Shown here in pieces: positions 32,446 to 41,300 of a stretch of 64,000 bases of DNA; within the stretch, counting starts at the first letter, position 1, and each line of letters opens with the position of its first letter. The notes below the pieces were generated by a model, which ran no database searches, was not told the origin of the DNA, and was given only the letters and a program-made list of their open reading frames with translations. The position numbers were made by a program, and so were the translations under genes. The stretch spans positions 1 to 64,000 of the forward strand of contig CACHCH010000004.1 of assembly GCA_902578255.1 (NCBI GenBank). Direction: 5' to 3'. The DNA comes from an uncultured Pelagibacteraceae bacterium. Lineage in GTDB: Bacteria; Pseudomonadota; Alphaproteobacteria; Pelagibacterales; Pelagibacteraceae.

Positions 32446-33774
32446 ATGTCTAACATATTTTCGTTAAAAGTTGAGGAGCTTACCTCAAAGATCAAAGATG
32501 CCCAATTAACATCCGTTGAGATTTGCGAAGCATATTTGGAAAGAATTAAAAAGTTTGAAAAGGATGTAAAGGCTTGGGCTCATTTTGATAAAAAACTTTT
32601 ACTTGAAAAAGCAGCTGAGTCAGACGAGCATAGAAGATCAGGTAAACCCCTAGGACCTTTGCATGGAATCCCAATAGCTCTAAAAGATATAATTGGCACA
32701 GTAGATATGCCAACTGAATGTGGAACTGTCATTAGAAAAGGAAAATCTTTTTCTCAAAATGCAGAAATAGTAGATTTACTTTTGTCAGCTGGGGCAATTG
32801 TGATGGGCAAAACAGCAACATCTGAGCTTGCCTTTCTTGGACCACCTAAAACTACTAATCCACACGATCATACAAGAACGCCAGGAGGTTCATCTAGTGG
32901 ATCTGCTGCATCAGTGGCTTCTTTTATGGCACCTTTATCAATCGGATCTCAAACTGGTGGATCTGTCATAAGACCAGCATCTTACTGTGGAGTTGTAGGT
33001 TATAAACCATCTTATGGATTAATTTCTAGAAATGGAGTTCTTAAAACATCTGACAAGTTAGACCATATTGGCATCTTTGGAAGATCTGTAGAGGATGTTG
33101 CGTTACTTGCAAAAGTTCTTATTAAAAAAGATAATTATGATAGTGCTACAGTTCATTATTCAACTGAAAATATGTTGGATGAAACAAAAAAGGGACCATT
33201 GTTTGATCCAAAGTTCATTTTTTACAAAACTGATCATTGGAAAATTATAGATAAAAAATCAAAAGAAGCTTTTGAGTATTTTATAAAATCTTTTAAAAAA
33301 AATATCGAAGTATTTGATACACCTTCATATTTTAAAGATATTCATAAGTACCATCAAATAATTCACGAAACTGATTTAGCAAATAACTTTGCTCTTTACT
33401 ATAAAAAATATAAAAAAAAATTGTCAAAGTATATGCAAGACGCGATAGCAAAAGGGAACAAGCATTCAGCGAAAGATTATGCAGAAGCAATAGACTTTAT
33501 GAAAAGAAGTTATGAGTCTTATCAAGAAGTTTTCGAGGATTATCATGGAGTTTTGTCTCCATCTAGTCCAGGTGTAGCACCCAAGGGTTTAAAAAGCACA
33601 GGAACTGCTGAATTTAATAAAGTCTGGTCGTATTTGGGAACTCCTTGTATTTCTTTACCTTTACTTCAAGGGGAAGGAAATATGCCTTTAGGGGTGCAAC
33701 TAATAGGTGCTAAATACGATGATCACAGGTTTTTAGGTGTTGCTAATTGGTTAGAAAAAGAATGTAATAAATAA
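32446..33774 (+). CDS. Amidase-signature-family hydrolase
   Basis: A protein of about 442 residues with the amidase Ser-cisSer-Lys triad: Lys in PIALKDIIG, the cis-Ser in GGSSSGSAAS and the nucleophile Ser in GSQTGGSVIRPAS. It hydrolyses C-N bonds in amides; related proteins include GatA and many substrate-specific amidases, but no gatB or gatC is adjacent, so a catabolic role is more likely. I chose ATG 32446 rather than the upstream TTG overlapping dctM. Its position suggests that the TRAP substrate is an amide or yields one. Confidence 0.88.
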   Translation: MSNIFSLKVEELTSKIKDAQLTSVEICEAYLERIKKFEKDVKAWAHFDKKLLLEKAAESDEHRRSGKPLGPLHGIPIALKDIIGTVDMPTECGTVIRKGKSFSQNAEIVDLLLSAGAIVMGKTATSELAFLGPPKTTNPHDHTRTPGGSSSGSAASVASFMAPLSIGSQTGGSVIRPASYCGVVGYKPSYGLISRNGVLKTSDKLDHIGIFGRSVEDVALLAKVLIKKDNYDSATVHYSTENMLDETKKGPLFDPKFIFYKTDHWKIIDKKSKEAFEYFIKSFKKNIEVFDTPSYFKDIHKYHQIIHETDLANNFALYYKKYKKKLSKYMQDAIAKGNKHSAKDYAEAIDFMKRSYESYQEVFEDYHGVLSPSSPGVAPKGLKSTGTAEFNKVWSYLGTPCISLPLLQGEGNMPLGVQLIGAKYDDHRFLGVANWLEKECNK

Positions 33775-33775
33775 A

Positions 33776-33952
33776 ATGAGTAAATTTACAACATTTCTTG
33801 GAACTTTGCTTGCTGCTGCATTTTTAATTGGTCTTGCAACCACGTTAACAAGATCAACTATGATTGGTTTTTTTGATGTTCTTCCTGTTTATATTTTGAT
33901 GGCTATAGCAATTTTCATGATGGTCTACGAAGCTTTCTTCGATAAAAAATAA
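33776..33952 (+). CDS. 58-residue two-helix membrane protein, missed by the ORF track
   Basis: ATG 33776 to TAA 33952 encodes MSKFTTFLGTLLAAAF... ending YEAFFDKK, with two hydrophobic helices (about 5-24 and 36-52) around a short TRSTMIGFFD linker. It starts 1 nt after the amidase stop and ends 15 nt before the DMT permease gene, filling an otherwise empty 190-nt spacer. Its clean reading frame, tight spacing and membrane-like composition support a real gene. No family is recognised. Confidence 0.65.
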   Translation: MSKFTTFLGTLLAAAFLIGLATTLTRSTMIGFFDVLPVYILMAIAIFMMVYEAFFDKK

Positions 33953-33967
33953 TTTTTAAGTATTAAA

Positions 33968-34873
33968 TTGTCTAAACAGAATAAAAATTTTTTAGCTTTC
34001 TCATTGCTTTTTATCCAACCAATTTTTATGTCCTCTAATTTAATAGTTGCTAGAGGTGGTATTGAATTTGTTCCTCCAATTTCTTTAGCATTTTGGAGAT
34101 GGACTTTTGTTTTTATAATCCTTTTACCTTTTACTTATATATCTTTAAAAAAAAATTATTTGATAATCAAAAAAGAATATAAAAAATTATTTTTCTTAGG
34201 TGCTATGGGATGTGGGGTATGTGGTGCTTTTCCATTTCTAGCTGGAGCAACAACGACAGTCACTAATATGGCTATTATTTATACCTCATCACCTATTTTT
34301 ATAATTTTAATTTCTGCAATTTTTTTTCAAGAAAAAATAAATTATCTTAAAATAATTGGATTAATTTCATGTTTAATTGGAGTTTTTGCAATTATTATTA
34401 AGGGAGACCTTAACTTATTAATAAATTTAAACTTTACTATTGGTGACCTATGGATGCTTGCTGCAGCTATAGGATGGGCATTATATTCAATCTATCTTTT
34501 TTACTGGAAGTCTGAATTATCAATTTTTCAGAGATTTACATTGGTGTCTCTTTTTGGTGCACTCAGTTTGTTACCTTTTTATATTATTGAGGAGCTTTTA
34601 ATGGCTAGAACTACTTTTAATGAACAATTTTATATGTGGGTATTATTTGCAGCTATTTCTCCCGGTATAATTGCATTTACCTTATATACTAAAGCTCAAA
34701 AAAGTCTTGGAGCATCATTAACTGGATTTACACTTTATGTTTTTACAATTTATGGGGCAATTTATGGATATTTTATATTTGATGAAAAACTTGAATCATT
34801 TCATTATGTAGGTACAGCTTTGGTGTTCTTGGGTGTTTACCTGGCAAAAAAAAACTATGAAACTAAAACGTAG
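33968..34873 (+). CDS. EamA/DMT-family transporter
   Basis: A 301-residue protein with ten hydrophobic helices arranged as two EamA repeats, typical of drug/metabolite exporters such as RhaT/YdcZ relatives. The repeat ends are marked by LISCLIGVFAIIIKG and LVFLGVYLAKKNYE. The substrate is not predictable. The start is TTG (MSKQNKNF). Its 3' end overlaps the alpha/beta hydrolase gene. Confidence 0.85.
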   Translation: MSKQNKNFLAFSLLFIQPIFMSSNLIVARGGIEFVPPISLAFWRWTFVFIILLPFTYISLKKNYLIIKKEYKKLFFLGAMGCGVCGAFPFLAGATTTVTNMAIIYTSSPIFIILISAIFFQEKINYLKIIGLISCLIGVFAIIIKGDLNLLINLNFTIGDLWMLAAAIGWALYSIYLFYWKSELSIFQRFTLVSLFGALSLLPFYIIEELLMARTTFNEQFYMWVLFAAISPGIIAFTLYTKAQKSLGASLTGFTLYVFTIYGAIYGYFIFDEKLESFHYVGTALVFLGVYLAKKNYETKT

Positions 34874-35675
34874 GAATTTTTTCTTGGAAATTATAATTGG
34901 TATTATAGCTATTTATCTTTCAATATTAATTTTACTTTTTTTATTTCAGCGAAATCTCATGTACCACCCAGATGAAAACAACTATTTTGGTGATAAGTTA
35001 GAAGTAGAAATAGAAAAGGTTAATATTAAGACAAGTGATGACATTAATCTTTTAGGCTGGTTTCATAATAAAAGTTTAGAGAACTATAAAACTATAATTT
35101 ACTTTCACGGAAATGCAGGAAAATTAGAAAATAGAATATACAAATTAAATCATTTTAAAGATTTAAATGTAAATTTTTTAATCATCGCCTGGAGGGGTTT
35201 TAGTGGCAATGAGGGAAAACCCTCAGAAAACAATCTTTATACTGATGGAATTAGTGGAATAGAATGGCTTAAAAAAAAGGGCGTGACTGAAAAAGATATA
35301 ATTATTTATGGGGAATCTCTTGGCACTGGGATAGCAACAGAGATCGCTCAAAATAAAAATTTTGCTGGATTAATCTTAGAGACACCTTTTACCTCCATGG
35401 TGGAAGCTGCAAAGAATTTTTATCCTTATATTCCTGTAGGACTTCTTTTAAAGGATAAATATAAAAACCAAGAAAAAATTAAAAATATCAATATTCCAGT
35501 TTTGGTCATGCATGGTGAAGCTGATCAAATAGTTCCTTTCTGGATGGGAAAAAAAATATTTGATTTAGCAAATAATCCTAAATATTCATATTTTACAGAG
35601 TATGATGATCACATGATGGAATATGACTCTAAATTAGTATCAGCACTGAATGATTTTTTAAAAAGTTTAAATTAG
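34857..35675 (+). CDS. Membrane-anchored alpha/beta hydrolase (Bem46/ABHD-like)
   Basis: A 272-residue hydrolase with an N-terminal membrane anchor (FFLEIIIGIIAIYLSILILLF). The oxyanion region is YFHGNAGKLENR, the nucleophile elbow is YGESLGTGIA, the Asp is in HGEADQIVPF, and the final His is in DDHMMEYD. It resembles the Bem46/ABHD13 group of serine hydrolases; the substrate is unknown. ATG 34857 (MKLKRRNFF) gives positive residues before the helix and is preferred to GTG 34833 of the ORF track, which overlaps the DMT gene by 41 nt. Confidence 0.83.
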   Translation: MKLKRRNFFLEIIIGIIAIYLSILILLFLFQRNLMYHPDENNYFGDKLEVEIEKVNIKTSDDINLLGWFHNKSLENYKTIIYFHGNAGKLENRIYKLNHFKDLNVNFLIIAWRGFSGNEGKPSENNLYTDGISGIEWLKKKGVTEKDIIIYGESLGTGIATEIAQNKNFAGLILETPFTSMVEAAKNFYPYIPVGLLLKDKYKNQEKIKNINIPVLVMHGEADQIVPFWMGKKIFDLANNPKYSYFTEYDDHMMEYDSKLVSALNDFLKSLN

Positions 35676-35723
35676 GCCACATTCTAAACAAATAAAATTC
35701 AAAATATTTTTTAATAGTTAAGT

Positions 35724-36287
35724 ATGAAAAAACTATATTTAATTATTCTATTACTATTCTCAATTCAAACCTTCAGTTCTGCTAACGAAAATTTGTACTC
35801 TGTTGATAATTTATTTCATATAGACCAAATGAATTCTCACAATGATAACTTTGCTTTATACTTTAAAACGCGTGAAAAGGCTATTTTGGCAAAAGGTGAA
35901 GATAGTAATTATATAAATGACTATCCTAAAGATCTTTATATTTACAATTACGAAACAAAAAGTTCTTTACCATTAATATCTTATGAATGGTTTCCAAGAA
36001 AAGCTAAATATTTTTTACAAGAATATGATTTTCCAGTATTTCCGGATGATTTTGCTTATTATTTATTAAAAGATAACAAAACACTTGTAATGATTAGTGC
36101 TGTCAAAAGCTTAAGAGCAAACTTTAAATTTGATATTATAGAGAAGAAATTAGAAATTTATCCGGTTAATGGAAAGTTTGATTTTATTATTTCTTCAATT
36201 GCAAAAGACTGTGATCATTATGATTTTAAGGATAATTATAAATGCAGTTTTTACAAACCTTTAATCTCAAGCACTTTAATTAATTAA
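35724..36287 (+). CDS. Secreted protein of unknown function
   Basis: The N-terminus (LYLIILLLFSIQTFSSA) is a signal peptide, followed by about 165 residues rich in aromatic and acidic residues (NDYPKDLYIYNYE, VFPDDFAYYLL), with two cysteines near the end (DCDHYDFKDNYKCSF) that could pair. I do not recognise a family. It converges on ftsY, and the two stop ends overlap by 8 nt. Confidence 0.6.
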   Translation: MKKLYLIILLLFSIQTFSSANENLYSVDNLFHIDQMNSHNDNFALYFKTREKAILAKGEDSNYINDYPKDLYIYNYETKSSLPLISYEWFPRKAKYFLQEYDFPVFPDDFAYYLLKDNKTLVMISAVKSLRANFKFDIIEKKLEIYPVNGKFDFIISSIAKDCDHYDFKDNYKCSFYKPLISSTLIN

Positions 36288-37197
36288 TTTGTGTAAAAGC
36301 TTCGGCAAATTTTTCTGCTTCAAAAATCTGGAGATCATCTTCTTTTTCCCCTAATCCAAGAGCAATAATCGGTAACTTATATTTTTTAGCAACTGCTAAA
36401 AGAATACCACCTTTCGCTGTCCCATCTAATTTTGTCATTATTAGTCCTGTAATGGGTATAATTTTATTAAATTCTTCAACTTGGTTGATTACATTTTGTC
36501 CAGAGGTAGCGTCTAAAACTAAAACTACATCGTGAGGAGCCTCAGAGTCTATTTTTTTTGTCACGTTTGCAATTTTTTTGTATTCCTCCATTAAATTTTT
36601 TTTGTTTTGTAATCTTCCAGCAGTGTCTATCAAAACTTGATCGAATTGATTATTTACCGCTTCTTCTATTGCTTTATATGCCACTGAAGCTGGATCAGAT
36701 CCTTGTGATGATTTAGTGATTGAAACATCTACTTTTTTTGACCAATTTTCTAATTGCTCAATAGCTGCTGCTCTAAATGTATCTGATGCAGCAAGCATTA
36801 CTTTGTTTCCATTGCCTTTAAATATTTTACTAATTTTTCCTATGGTAGTTGTTTTGCCAACTCCATTAACACCAGAAATAAGTATTGCGTTAAGTTTTTC
36901 TTTTTTTTTAAAAAATTCAAAATTTTCTAAAGGTTTCATCAATTCGATTATATAATTTTTTAAAATAATATTTATTTCATCTGATGTATCTTTGTTTGGA
37001 TCAATTTTAGTTTGGGAAACAATTTCTCTAATTTCTGATGCAGCAGCAATACCAACATCTGATTGAATCAAATAATCTTCAATCATATCTAAAGTTTTGT
37101 CATCTATTTCTTTTTTAATGACAATATTTTTTAAACCAGAACTAAATGCTGACGCGCTTTTCTTAAAACCAGATTTAAATTTATCAAAAATTCCCAT
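36280..37197 (-). CDS. ftsY: Signal recognition particle receptor FtsY
   Basis: The SRP receptor GTPase that docks Ffh-ribosome complexes at the inner membrane. The NG domain is complete: G1 GVNGVGKTTTIGKI, DTAGRLQNKKN, and TKLDGTAKGG. At 305 residues it lacks the long acidic A domain of E. coli FtsY, as is normal for Alphaproteobacteria with short forms; the N-terminus (GIFDKFKSGFKKS) is amphipathic and basic, suited to membrane contact. Its start abuts and overlaps the dapF stop by 1 nt. Confidence 0.95.
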   Translation of the reverse strand: MGIFDKFKSGFKKSASAFSSGLKNIVIKKEIDDKTLDMIEDYLIQSDVGIAAASEIREIVSQTKIDPNKDTSDEINIILKNYIIELMKPLENFEFFKKKEKLNAILISGVNGVGKTTTIGKISKIFKGNGNKVMLAASDTFRAAAIEQLENWSKKVDVSITKSSQGSDPASVAYKAIEEAVNNQFDQVLIDTAGRLQNKKNLMEEYKKIANVTKKIDSEAPHDVVLVLDATSGQNVINQVEEFNKIIPITGLIMTKLDGTAKGGILLAVAKKYKLPIIALGLGEKEDDLQIFEAEKFAEAFTQIN

Positions 37198-38021
37198 TAA
37201 ATTTTTATGTTAATTTCTTTAATATCAGAAACCGGTCCTTTCATGTGAATACTGTCGTTTTCATCAATAAATATTGATAACTTGCCAGTTGAAAACTCGA
37301 TATCTACTTTATTACCTGAAAGTCCATTTCTCAATGCAGCAAAAGCAGTAGCACAAGCTGCCGTACCACAAGCCTTAGTAAGACCCGCTCCTCTTTCCCA
37401 CACTTTAACTTTAATTAGTTCTTTATTAACAACTGTTGCTAAAGTGACATTGCATTTTTCTGGAAACAAGGGATGGTGTTCAATTTGTGGTCCAATTTTT
37501 TTTATTTCAAAATTTTCATTATTCTCAACAAAAAAAATGATATGAGGGTTACCAACATTTACTGCTGTACCTCCAGTATGATTATTATTATTTAGATCAG
37601 TTATTTTTATATTAAGGTTATTGGTATCCAATTCTTCAGAAAGTGGAATTTCATTCCATTTTGTTCTACCTTTCCCAATTTCTGTAGAGACTAGTTTTTT
37701 TCCTAATATCTCAGATTTTAAATCACCAGATTGTGTAGTTAAAGTTATTAATGATTTATTATTTTCTTTAGATAACAAATCTGCAACACACCTTGTTCCA
37801 TTTCCACATGCTCCAGAAGTTCCACCATCAGAGTTATAAAATTCTAGAGATGCATCAGAACTATCATTTTTAGTTATTAATATTAATTGATCACAACCTA
37901 TAAATTCTCTGTCACAAATTTTAATAATTTGCTCTTTGCTTAAATTAGTAATTTTTTGCCTATTATCTATAATGACAAAATCATTTCCTAAACCATCCAT
38001 TTTAAACGCTTTGATATCCAT
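37197..38021 (-). CDS. dapF: Diaminopimelate epimerase
   Basis: Converts LL- to meso-diaminopimelate for lysine and peptidoglycan synthesis. The 274-residue enzyme keeps both catalytic cysteines, in SGACGNGTRCVA (first half) and KACGTAACATAF (second half), and the N-terminal GLGNDFVIIDNR. It is transcribed with ftsY on the minus strand. A perfect TATAAT on the minus strand at 38062-38067 could be its -10 element. Confidence 0.95.
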   Translation of the reverse strand: MDIKAFKMDGLGNDFVIIDNRQKITNLSKEQIIKICDREFIGCDQLILITKNDSSDASLEFYNSDGGTSGACGNGTRCVADLLSKENNKSLITLTTQSGDLKSEILGKKLVSTEIGKGRTKWNEIPLSEELDTNNLNIKITDLNNNNHTGGTAVNVGNPHIIFFVENNENFEIKKIGPQIEHHPLFPEKCNVTLATVVNKELIKVKVWERGAGLTKACGTAACATAFAALRNGLSGNKVDIEFSTGKLSIFIDENDSIHMKGPVSDIKEINIKI

Positions 38022-38060
38022 ATATAGATATTTAACTTATTTATTGACTTTTTGAACCTC

Positions 38061-38067
38061 TATTATA
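38061..38067. promoter_or_regulatory. Overlapping divergent -10-like elements between dapF and ffh
   Basis: The sequence TATTATA reads TATTAT on the plus strand (38061-38066) and a perfect TATAAT on the minus strand (38062-38067). It could serve ffh and dapF respectively. No convincing -35 is placed at 16-18 bp for either direction; TTGACT at 38044-38049 is too close. A plausible divergent promoter core, but not proven. Confidence 0.35.
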
Positions 38068-38077
38068 GGTTGTTGGC

Positions 38078-38162
38078 GTTTCCGCAAAAACATTAACTTT
38101 GCGGTGTCTTTGGAAACAAAGAGATCGACACTAGTCAGCGAGGCTTCGCCCACTAGTGCGAT
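38078..38162 (+). ncRNA. Candidate structured 5' leader RNA of ffh
   Basis: Three adjacent hairpins lie between dapF and ffh. H1: CCGCAAA/TTTGCGG (38082-38104, 9-nt loop). H2: GTGTCTTTG-GAAA-CAAAG...ACAC (38104-38131) with a GNRA-type GAAA loop. H3: ATCG-a-CACTAGT-ca-GCGA-ggct-TCGC-cc-ACTAGTG-CGAT (38124-38162), 15 bp in all with one bulge and one internal loop. GTTTCC (38078-38083) can alternatively pair with GGAAAC (38112-38117), so H1 and H2 can exchange with another fold. The local GC content is clearly above the surroundings, and the element ends 17 nt before the ffh ATG. It does not match the SRP RNA core, a tRNA or any riboswitch I know. Leader regulation of ffh is inference. Confidence 0.55.
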
Positions 38163-38179
38163 TACTGCTGTGAAAAAAT

Positions 38180-39538
38180 ATGTTTGAAAACTTAACAAAT
38201 AAATTTGAAGAAATCTTTTCTTCTTTAAAAAAATCACCATCACTTGATGAAACTCAAGTCGACGAGGGTTTAAGAGGAATTAGGCAAGCTCTTTTAGAAG
38301 CCGATGTATCTTTAGAGGTTGCTAAAGATTTTATTGAAAAAGTTAAGCCAAAAGCTTTAGGACAAGAGATTATTAGGTCAACGTCTCCAGGAGACATGGT
38401 TGTTAAAATTGTTTATGACGAGCTTGTAAGTTTGTTAGGAGAGGCTAACAGTGAAATAAATCTTAATGCAGTACCCCCAGTCCCTATGATGTTGGTAGGA
38501 CTTCAGGGCTCAGGTAAGACAACAACAACTGCAAAACTTGCCAAGTATTTAGAGAATAACAAAAAGAAAAAAGTCATGATGGTAAGTTTAGACATCTATA
38601 GACCAGCAGCTCAAGAGCAACTTAGATCTTTAGGAGAACAAAATAATATTTTAACCTTACCAATTGTTGAAGGGCAACAACCCACAGATATTTGTAGAAG
38701 AGCAATTGGTGCTGCAAATTTAAATGGCGCTGAGATAATTCTTTTTGATACTGCTGGAAGAACTCAAATTGACTTACAGATGATGAGTGAGATTAAACAA
38801 ATTGAAGGTGTAATTAATCCAACAGAAACATTCTTAGTAGCAGATTCTTTAACAGGTCAAGTTGCAGCATCTGTTGCAAAAGAGTTTAAAAATACTGTTA
38901 ATCTATCAGGAATTATTTTGACTAGAGCTGATGGTGATGCCAGAGGCGGTGCTGCCGTTAGTATGAAATATGTTTCTAATGTTCCTATTAAATTTTTAGG
39001 AATTGGGGAAAAAATTGAAAATCTTGAGGTATTTCACCCCGATAGAATAGCTAACAGAATTCTTGGAATGGGAGATATCGTTTCTCTTGTTGAAAAAGCA
39101 GCTCAAGATCTTGGTGAAGAAAATATTAAAAAAGCTGAAGAAAATCTAAAAAAGGGTCAGTTTTCAATGCAAGATTATTTGGCTCAATTGAGACAAATGA
39201 AAAAAATGGGAGGCATCGAAGGAATAATGTCATTTATGCCAGGAGTATCAAAAATTAAATCTCAAATGGACTCAGCTGGAATTGATGAAAGTATTATTAC
39301 TATAAATGAAGCTATTATTTTGTCCATGACAAAAAAAGAGAGAGAGAACCCAAAAATAATTGATGGTTCTAGAAAAAAAAGAATTGCTAATGGCTCTGGT
39401 ACTAATCCAGCCACTATCAATAAATTGTTAAAACAATTTAAAATGATGTCTGAAATGATGAAAAAAATGTCCAAAGGAAATATGAAAGGTATGTCTGATA
39501 AAGGAATACCACCAGAGCTATTTAACCAATTAAAATAA
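38180..39538 (+). CDS. ffh: Signal recognition particle protein Ffh
   Basis: The SRP54 GTPase that binds signal sequences and 4.5S RNA. The 452-residue protein has an N domain, a G domain ([40 protein letters not shown]) and a C-terminal methionine-rich M domain ([19 protein letters not shown]) with the RNA-binding segment [11 protein letters not shown]. It heads the ffh-rpsP-trmD-rplS run and is divergent from ftsY/dapF. The upstream spacer holds the structured element described separately. Confidence 0.97.
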   Translation: MFENLTNKFEEIFSSLKKSPSLDETQVDEGLRGIRQALLEADVSLEVAKDFIEKVKPKALGQEIIRSTSPGDMVVKIVYDELVSLLGEANSEINLNAVPPVPMMLVGLQGSGKTTTTAKLAKYLENNKKKKVMMVSLDIYRPAAQEQLRSLGEQNNILTLPIVEGQQPTDICRRAIGAANLNGAEIILFDTAGRTQIDLQMMSEIKQIEGVINPTETFLVADSLTGQVAASVAKEFKNTVNLSGIILTRADGDARGGAAVSMKYVSNVPIKFLGIGEKIENLEVFHPDRIANRILGMGDIVSLVEKAAQDLGEENIKKAEENLKKGQFSMQDYLAQLRQMKKMGGIEGIMSFMPGVSKIKSQMDSAGIDESIITINEAIILSMTKKERENPKIIDGSRKKRIANGSGTNPATINKLLKQFKMMSEMMKKMSKGNMKGMSDKGIPPELFNQLK

Positions 39539-39552
39539 TAAAAGGAGAAGAC

Positions 39553-40017
39553 ATGTTAAAACTAAGATTATCAAGAGGAGGAACAAAAAAGCGTCCAGTA
39601 TATAAAGTTGTTGTAGCTGACAGCCGTTTTGCAAGAGATGGAAGATTTATTGAGAAAGTTGGATTTTTTAATCCACTTTTGCCTAAAGATAAAAAAGAAA
39701 GGGTCGGTCTCGAAGCTGAAAGAATTAAATATTGGCTTGGTCAAGGTGCCAAACCAACAACTAGAGTTGCTAGGATATTGGGAGAAAATGAGTTAATGCC
39801 TATGCCTGCAAACGGCAATAATCCTAATAAAGCTATTCCAAAAAAAGAAAGAAATAAAAAAGAGGACGATAAAAAAGAAGAAGCTCCTAAAGCAGATGCA
39901 GCACCAGCAACAGAAGCTCCTAAGGCAGAAACTCCAAAGGAAGAAGCTGCAAAGGAAGAAGTTCCTAAAGCAGACGCAGCACCAGCAGCAGAAGCTCCAA
40001 AGGAAGAAAAAAAATAG
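39553..40017 (+). CDS. rpsP: Ribosomal protein bS16 with a long Lys/Glu/Ala/Pro tail
   Basis: Small-subunit protein bS16. The core is canonical ([20 protein letters not shown], then [23 protein letters not shown]). Typical bS16 proteins have 80-100 residues; this one has 154, because from about residue 97 a low-complexity tail of [13 protein letters not shown] and EAPKEE units follows. The tail is encoded partly by two 36-nt near-identical direct repeats. A similar tail is present on bL19 in the same operon. A good SD (AAAGGAG) lies upstream. Confidence 0.96.
   Translation: MLKLRLSRGGTKKRPVYKVVVADSRFARDGRFIEKVGFFNPLLPKDKKERVGLEAERIKYWLGQGAKPTTRVARILGENELMPMPANGNNPNKAIPKKERNKKEDDKKEEAPKADAAPATEAPKAETPKEEAAKEEVPKADAAPAAEAPKEEKK
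39885..39998 (+). repeat. Two 36-nt direct repeats within the rpsP tail
   Basis: 39885-39920 and 39963-39998 start TCCTAAAGCAGA and end CAGAAGCTCC, and differ at only two positions. They are offset by 78 nt (26 codons), so the frame is kept. They encode PKADAAPA(T/A)EAP units. This indicates tail growth by internal duplication, and length may vary between strains. Confidence 0.85.
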
Positions 40018-40031
40018 TTTAAAAATTATTT

Positions 40032-40718
40032 ATGTGGCAAGCTCAAGTGTTTACACTTTATCCAGAAGTTTTTCCTGGTCCTCTGTCAAAAGGATTATAT
40101 GGAAAAGCTATGTCTAAAAAGTTATGGGATTTAAAGGTTGTTAACATAAGAGATGCAGCTGAAGATAAACATAAAACTGTAGATGACACACCTTATGGTG
40201 GTGGATCAGGAATGTTACTAAAGGCAGATGTCCTTGCTAAATCGTTAGATCAAAACAGAATTGAAGGTGAAAAAATTTTATATTTATCTCCAAAAGGAAA
40301 AAAATTTGATCAAAGCTATGCGAAAAAATTGGCAACTGCAAAATCCTTATCACTTATTTGTGGTCATTTCGAAGGCGTTGACGAGAGAGTATTATCTACA
40401 AGAAATATAGAAGAAGTAAGTATAGGAGATTATGTTTTGTCTGGAGGCGAAACAGCTGCATATGTTGTTATTGATAGTGTACTCAGGCTATTACCAGGGG
40501 TATTAGGGAATGATAATTCTAAGATCGAAGAAACTTTTGAAAATGGTCTATTAGAGTATCCGCAGTATACAAAACCTCAAATTTGGGAAGAAAAATCAGT
40601 ACCAGATGTACTATTATCAGGTGACCATAGTAAAATTAAAGACTGGCGTTTATCTCAATCTGAGGCTATAACACGCGACCGGAGACCAGATTTATGGGAA
40701 AAATATAAGAAAGACTAA
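40032..40718 (+). CDS. trmD: tRNA (guanine-N1)-methyltransferase TrmD
   Basis: Methylates G37 of tRNAs that read codons starting with C or decoding Pro/Leu/Arg, which prevents +1 frameshifts. The SPOUT trefoil-knot motifs are present: [15 protein letters not shown] and [18 protein letters not shown]. The 228-residue length is normal. It lies 14 nt after rpsP and 16 nt before rplS, the standard bacterial order. Confidence 0.96.
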   Translation: MWQAQVFTLYPEVFPGPLSKGLYGKAMSKKLWDLKVVNIRDAAEDKHKTVDDTPYGGGSGMLLKADVLAKSLDQNRIEGEKILYLSPKGKKFDQSYAKKLATAKSLSLICGHFEGVDERVLSTRNIEEVSIGDYVLSGGETAAYVVIDSVLRLLPGVLGNDNSKIEETFENGLLEYPQYTKPQIWEEKSVPDVLLSGDHSKIKDWRLSQSEAITRDRRPDLWEKYKKD

Positions 40719-40734
40719 TTTGATTAACATAAAC

Positions 40735-41289
40735 ATGAAAACTATTGAGGAAATAAACCAACACAAAGTAAAAAAAATTCTTTCTGAGAAAAAAATTCCA
40801 GATTTTTATCCAGGGGATGTTGTTAAGGTTGGGGTAAGAATTACTGAGGGTAAAAAGGAGAGAATTCAATATTTCGAAGGTGTATGTATTGCAAAAAAAA
40901 GTAGAGACTTAAACTCTTCTTTTACAGTAAGAAAGATTTCATTTGGAGAAGGCGTTGAAAGAACATTTCCTTTATATGGAACTTTAATAGACTCAATTAA
41001 AGTTATTAGATCAGGCAAAGTAAGAAGAGCAAAACTATATTATTTAAGAGATAGAACAGGTAAATCAGCAAGAATTGCAGAAAAAATAAGAAAAAAAATT
41101 GGTATTGATATCGATGTTAAGCGAGAGACTGTAACGGAAGAAAATGTTGCCCCAACTGCTGAGGCTACAAAAGAGGAAGCCCCTAAAACAGAAGCGGTAC
41201 AAAATAATGCTGTTAAAGCTGAGGAGGCACCGAAAGAAGAGGCTTCTAAAGAAGAAGAAAAATTAGAAAGCCCTTCAGAAAAAAAATAA
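40735..41289 (+). CDS. rplS: Ribosomal protein bL19 with a Lys/Glu/Ala tail
   Basis: Large-subunit protein bL19 at the 30S interface. The core includes [20 protein letters not shown] and [24 protein letters not shown] chose ATG 40735 (MKTIEEINQ) over the upstream TTG. The total is 184 residues; the core ends at about 130 and is followed by an acidic/Ala/Lys-rich tail ([23 protein letters not shown]) like that on bS16. The usual bL19 length is 115-130. Confidence 0.95.
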   Translation: MKTIEEINQHKVKKILSEKKIPDFYPGDVVKVGVRITEGKKERIQYFEGVCIAKKSRDLNSSFTVRKISFGEGVERTFPLYGTLIDSIKVIRSGKVRRAKLYYLRDRTGKSARIAEKIRKKIGIDIDVKRETVTEENVAPTAEATKEEAPKTEAVQNNAVKAEEAPKEEASKEEEKLESPSEKK

Positions 41290-41300
41290 TTTTTTTTTCA

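Noticed and set aside
38078-38162. The pre-ffh element as the SRP 4.5S RNA gene (ffs)
   Set aside because: The conserved SRP core (GGUCAGG...GGAAGGAAGCAGCC) is absent on both strands; the GAAA loop alone is not enough.
38037-38243. 68-codon antisense ORF covering the ffh leader element
   Set aside because: The DNA here is better explained by hairpins and divergent promoters; the translation has no signal or family features.
39896-40117. 73-codon ORF in another frame of the rpsP tail
   Set aside because: Open only because the tail repeats are low-complexity; Gln/Leu/Lys-rich nonsense protein.
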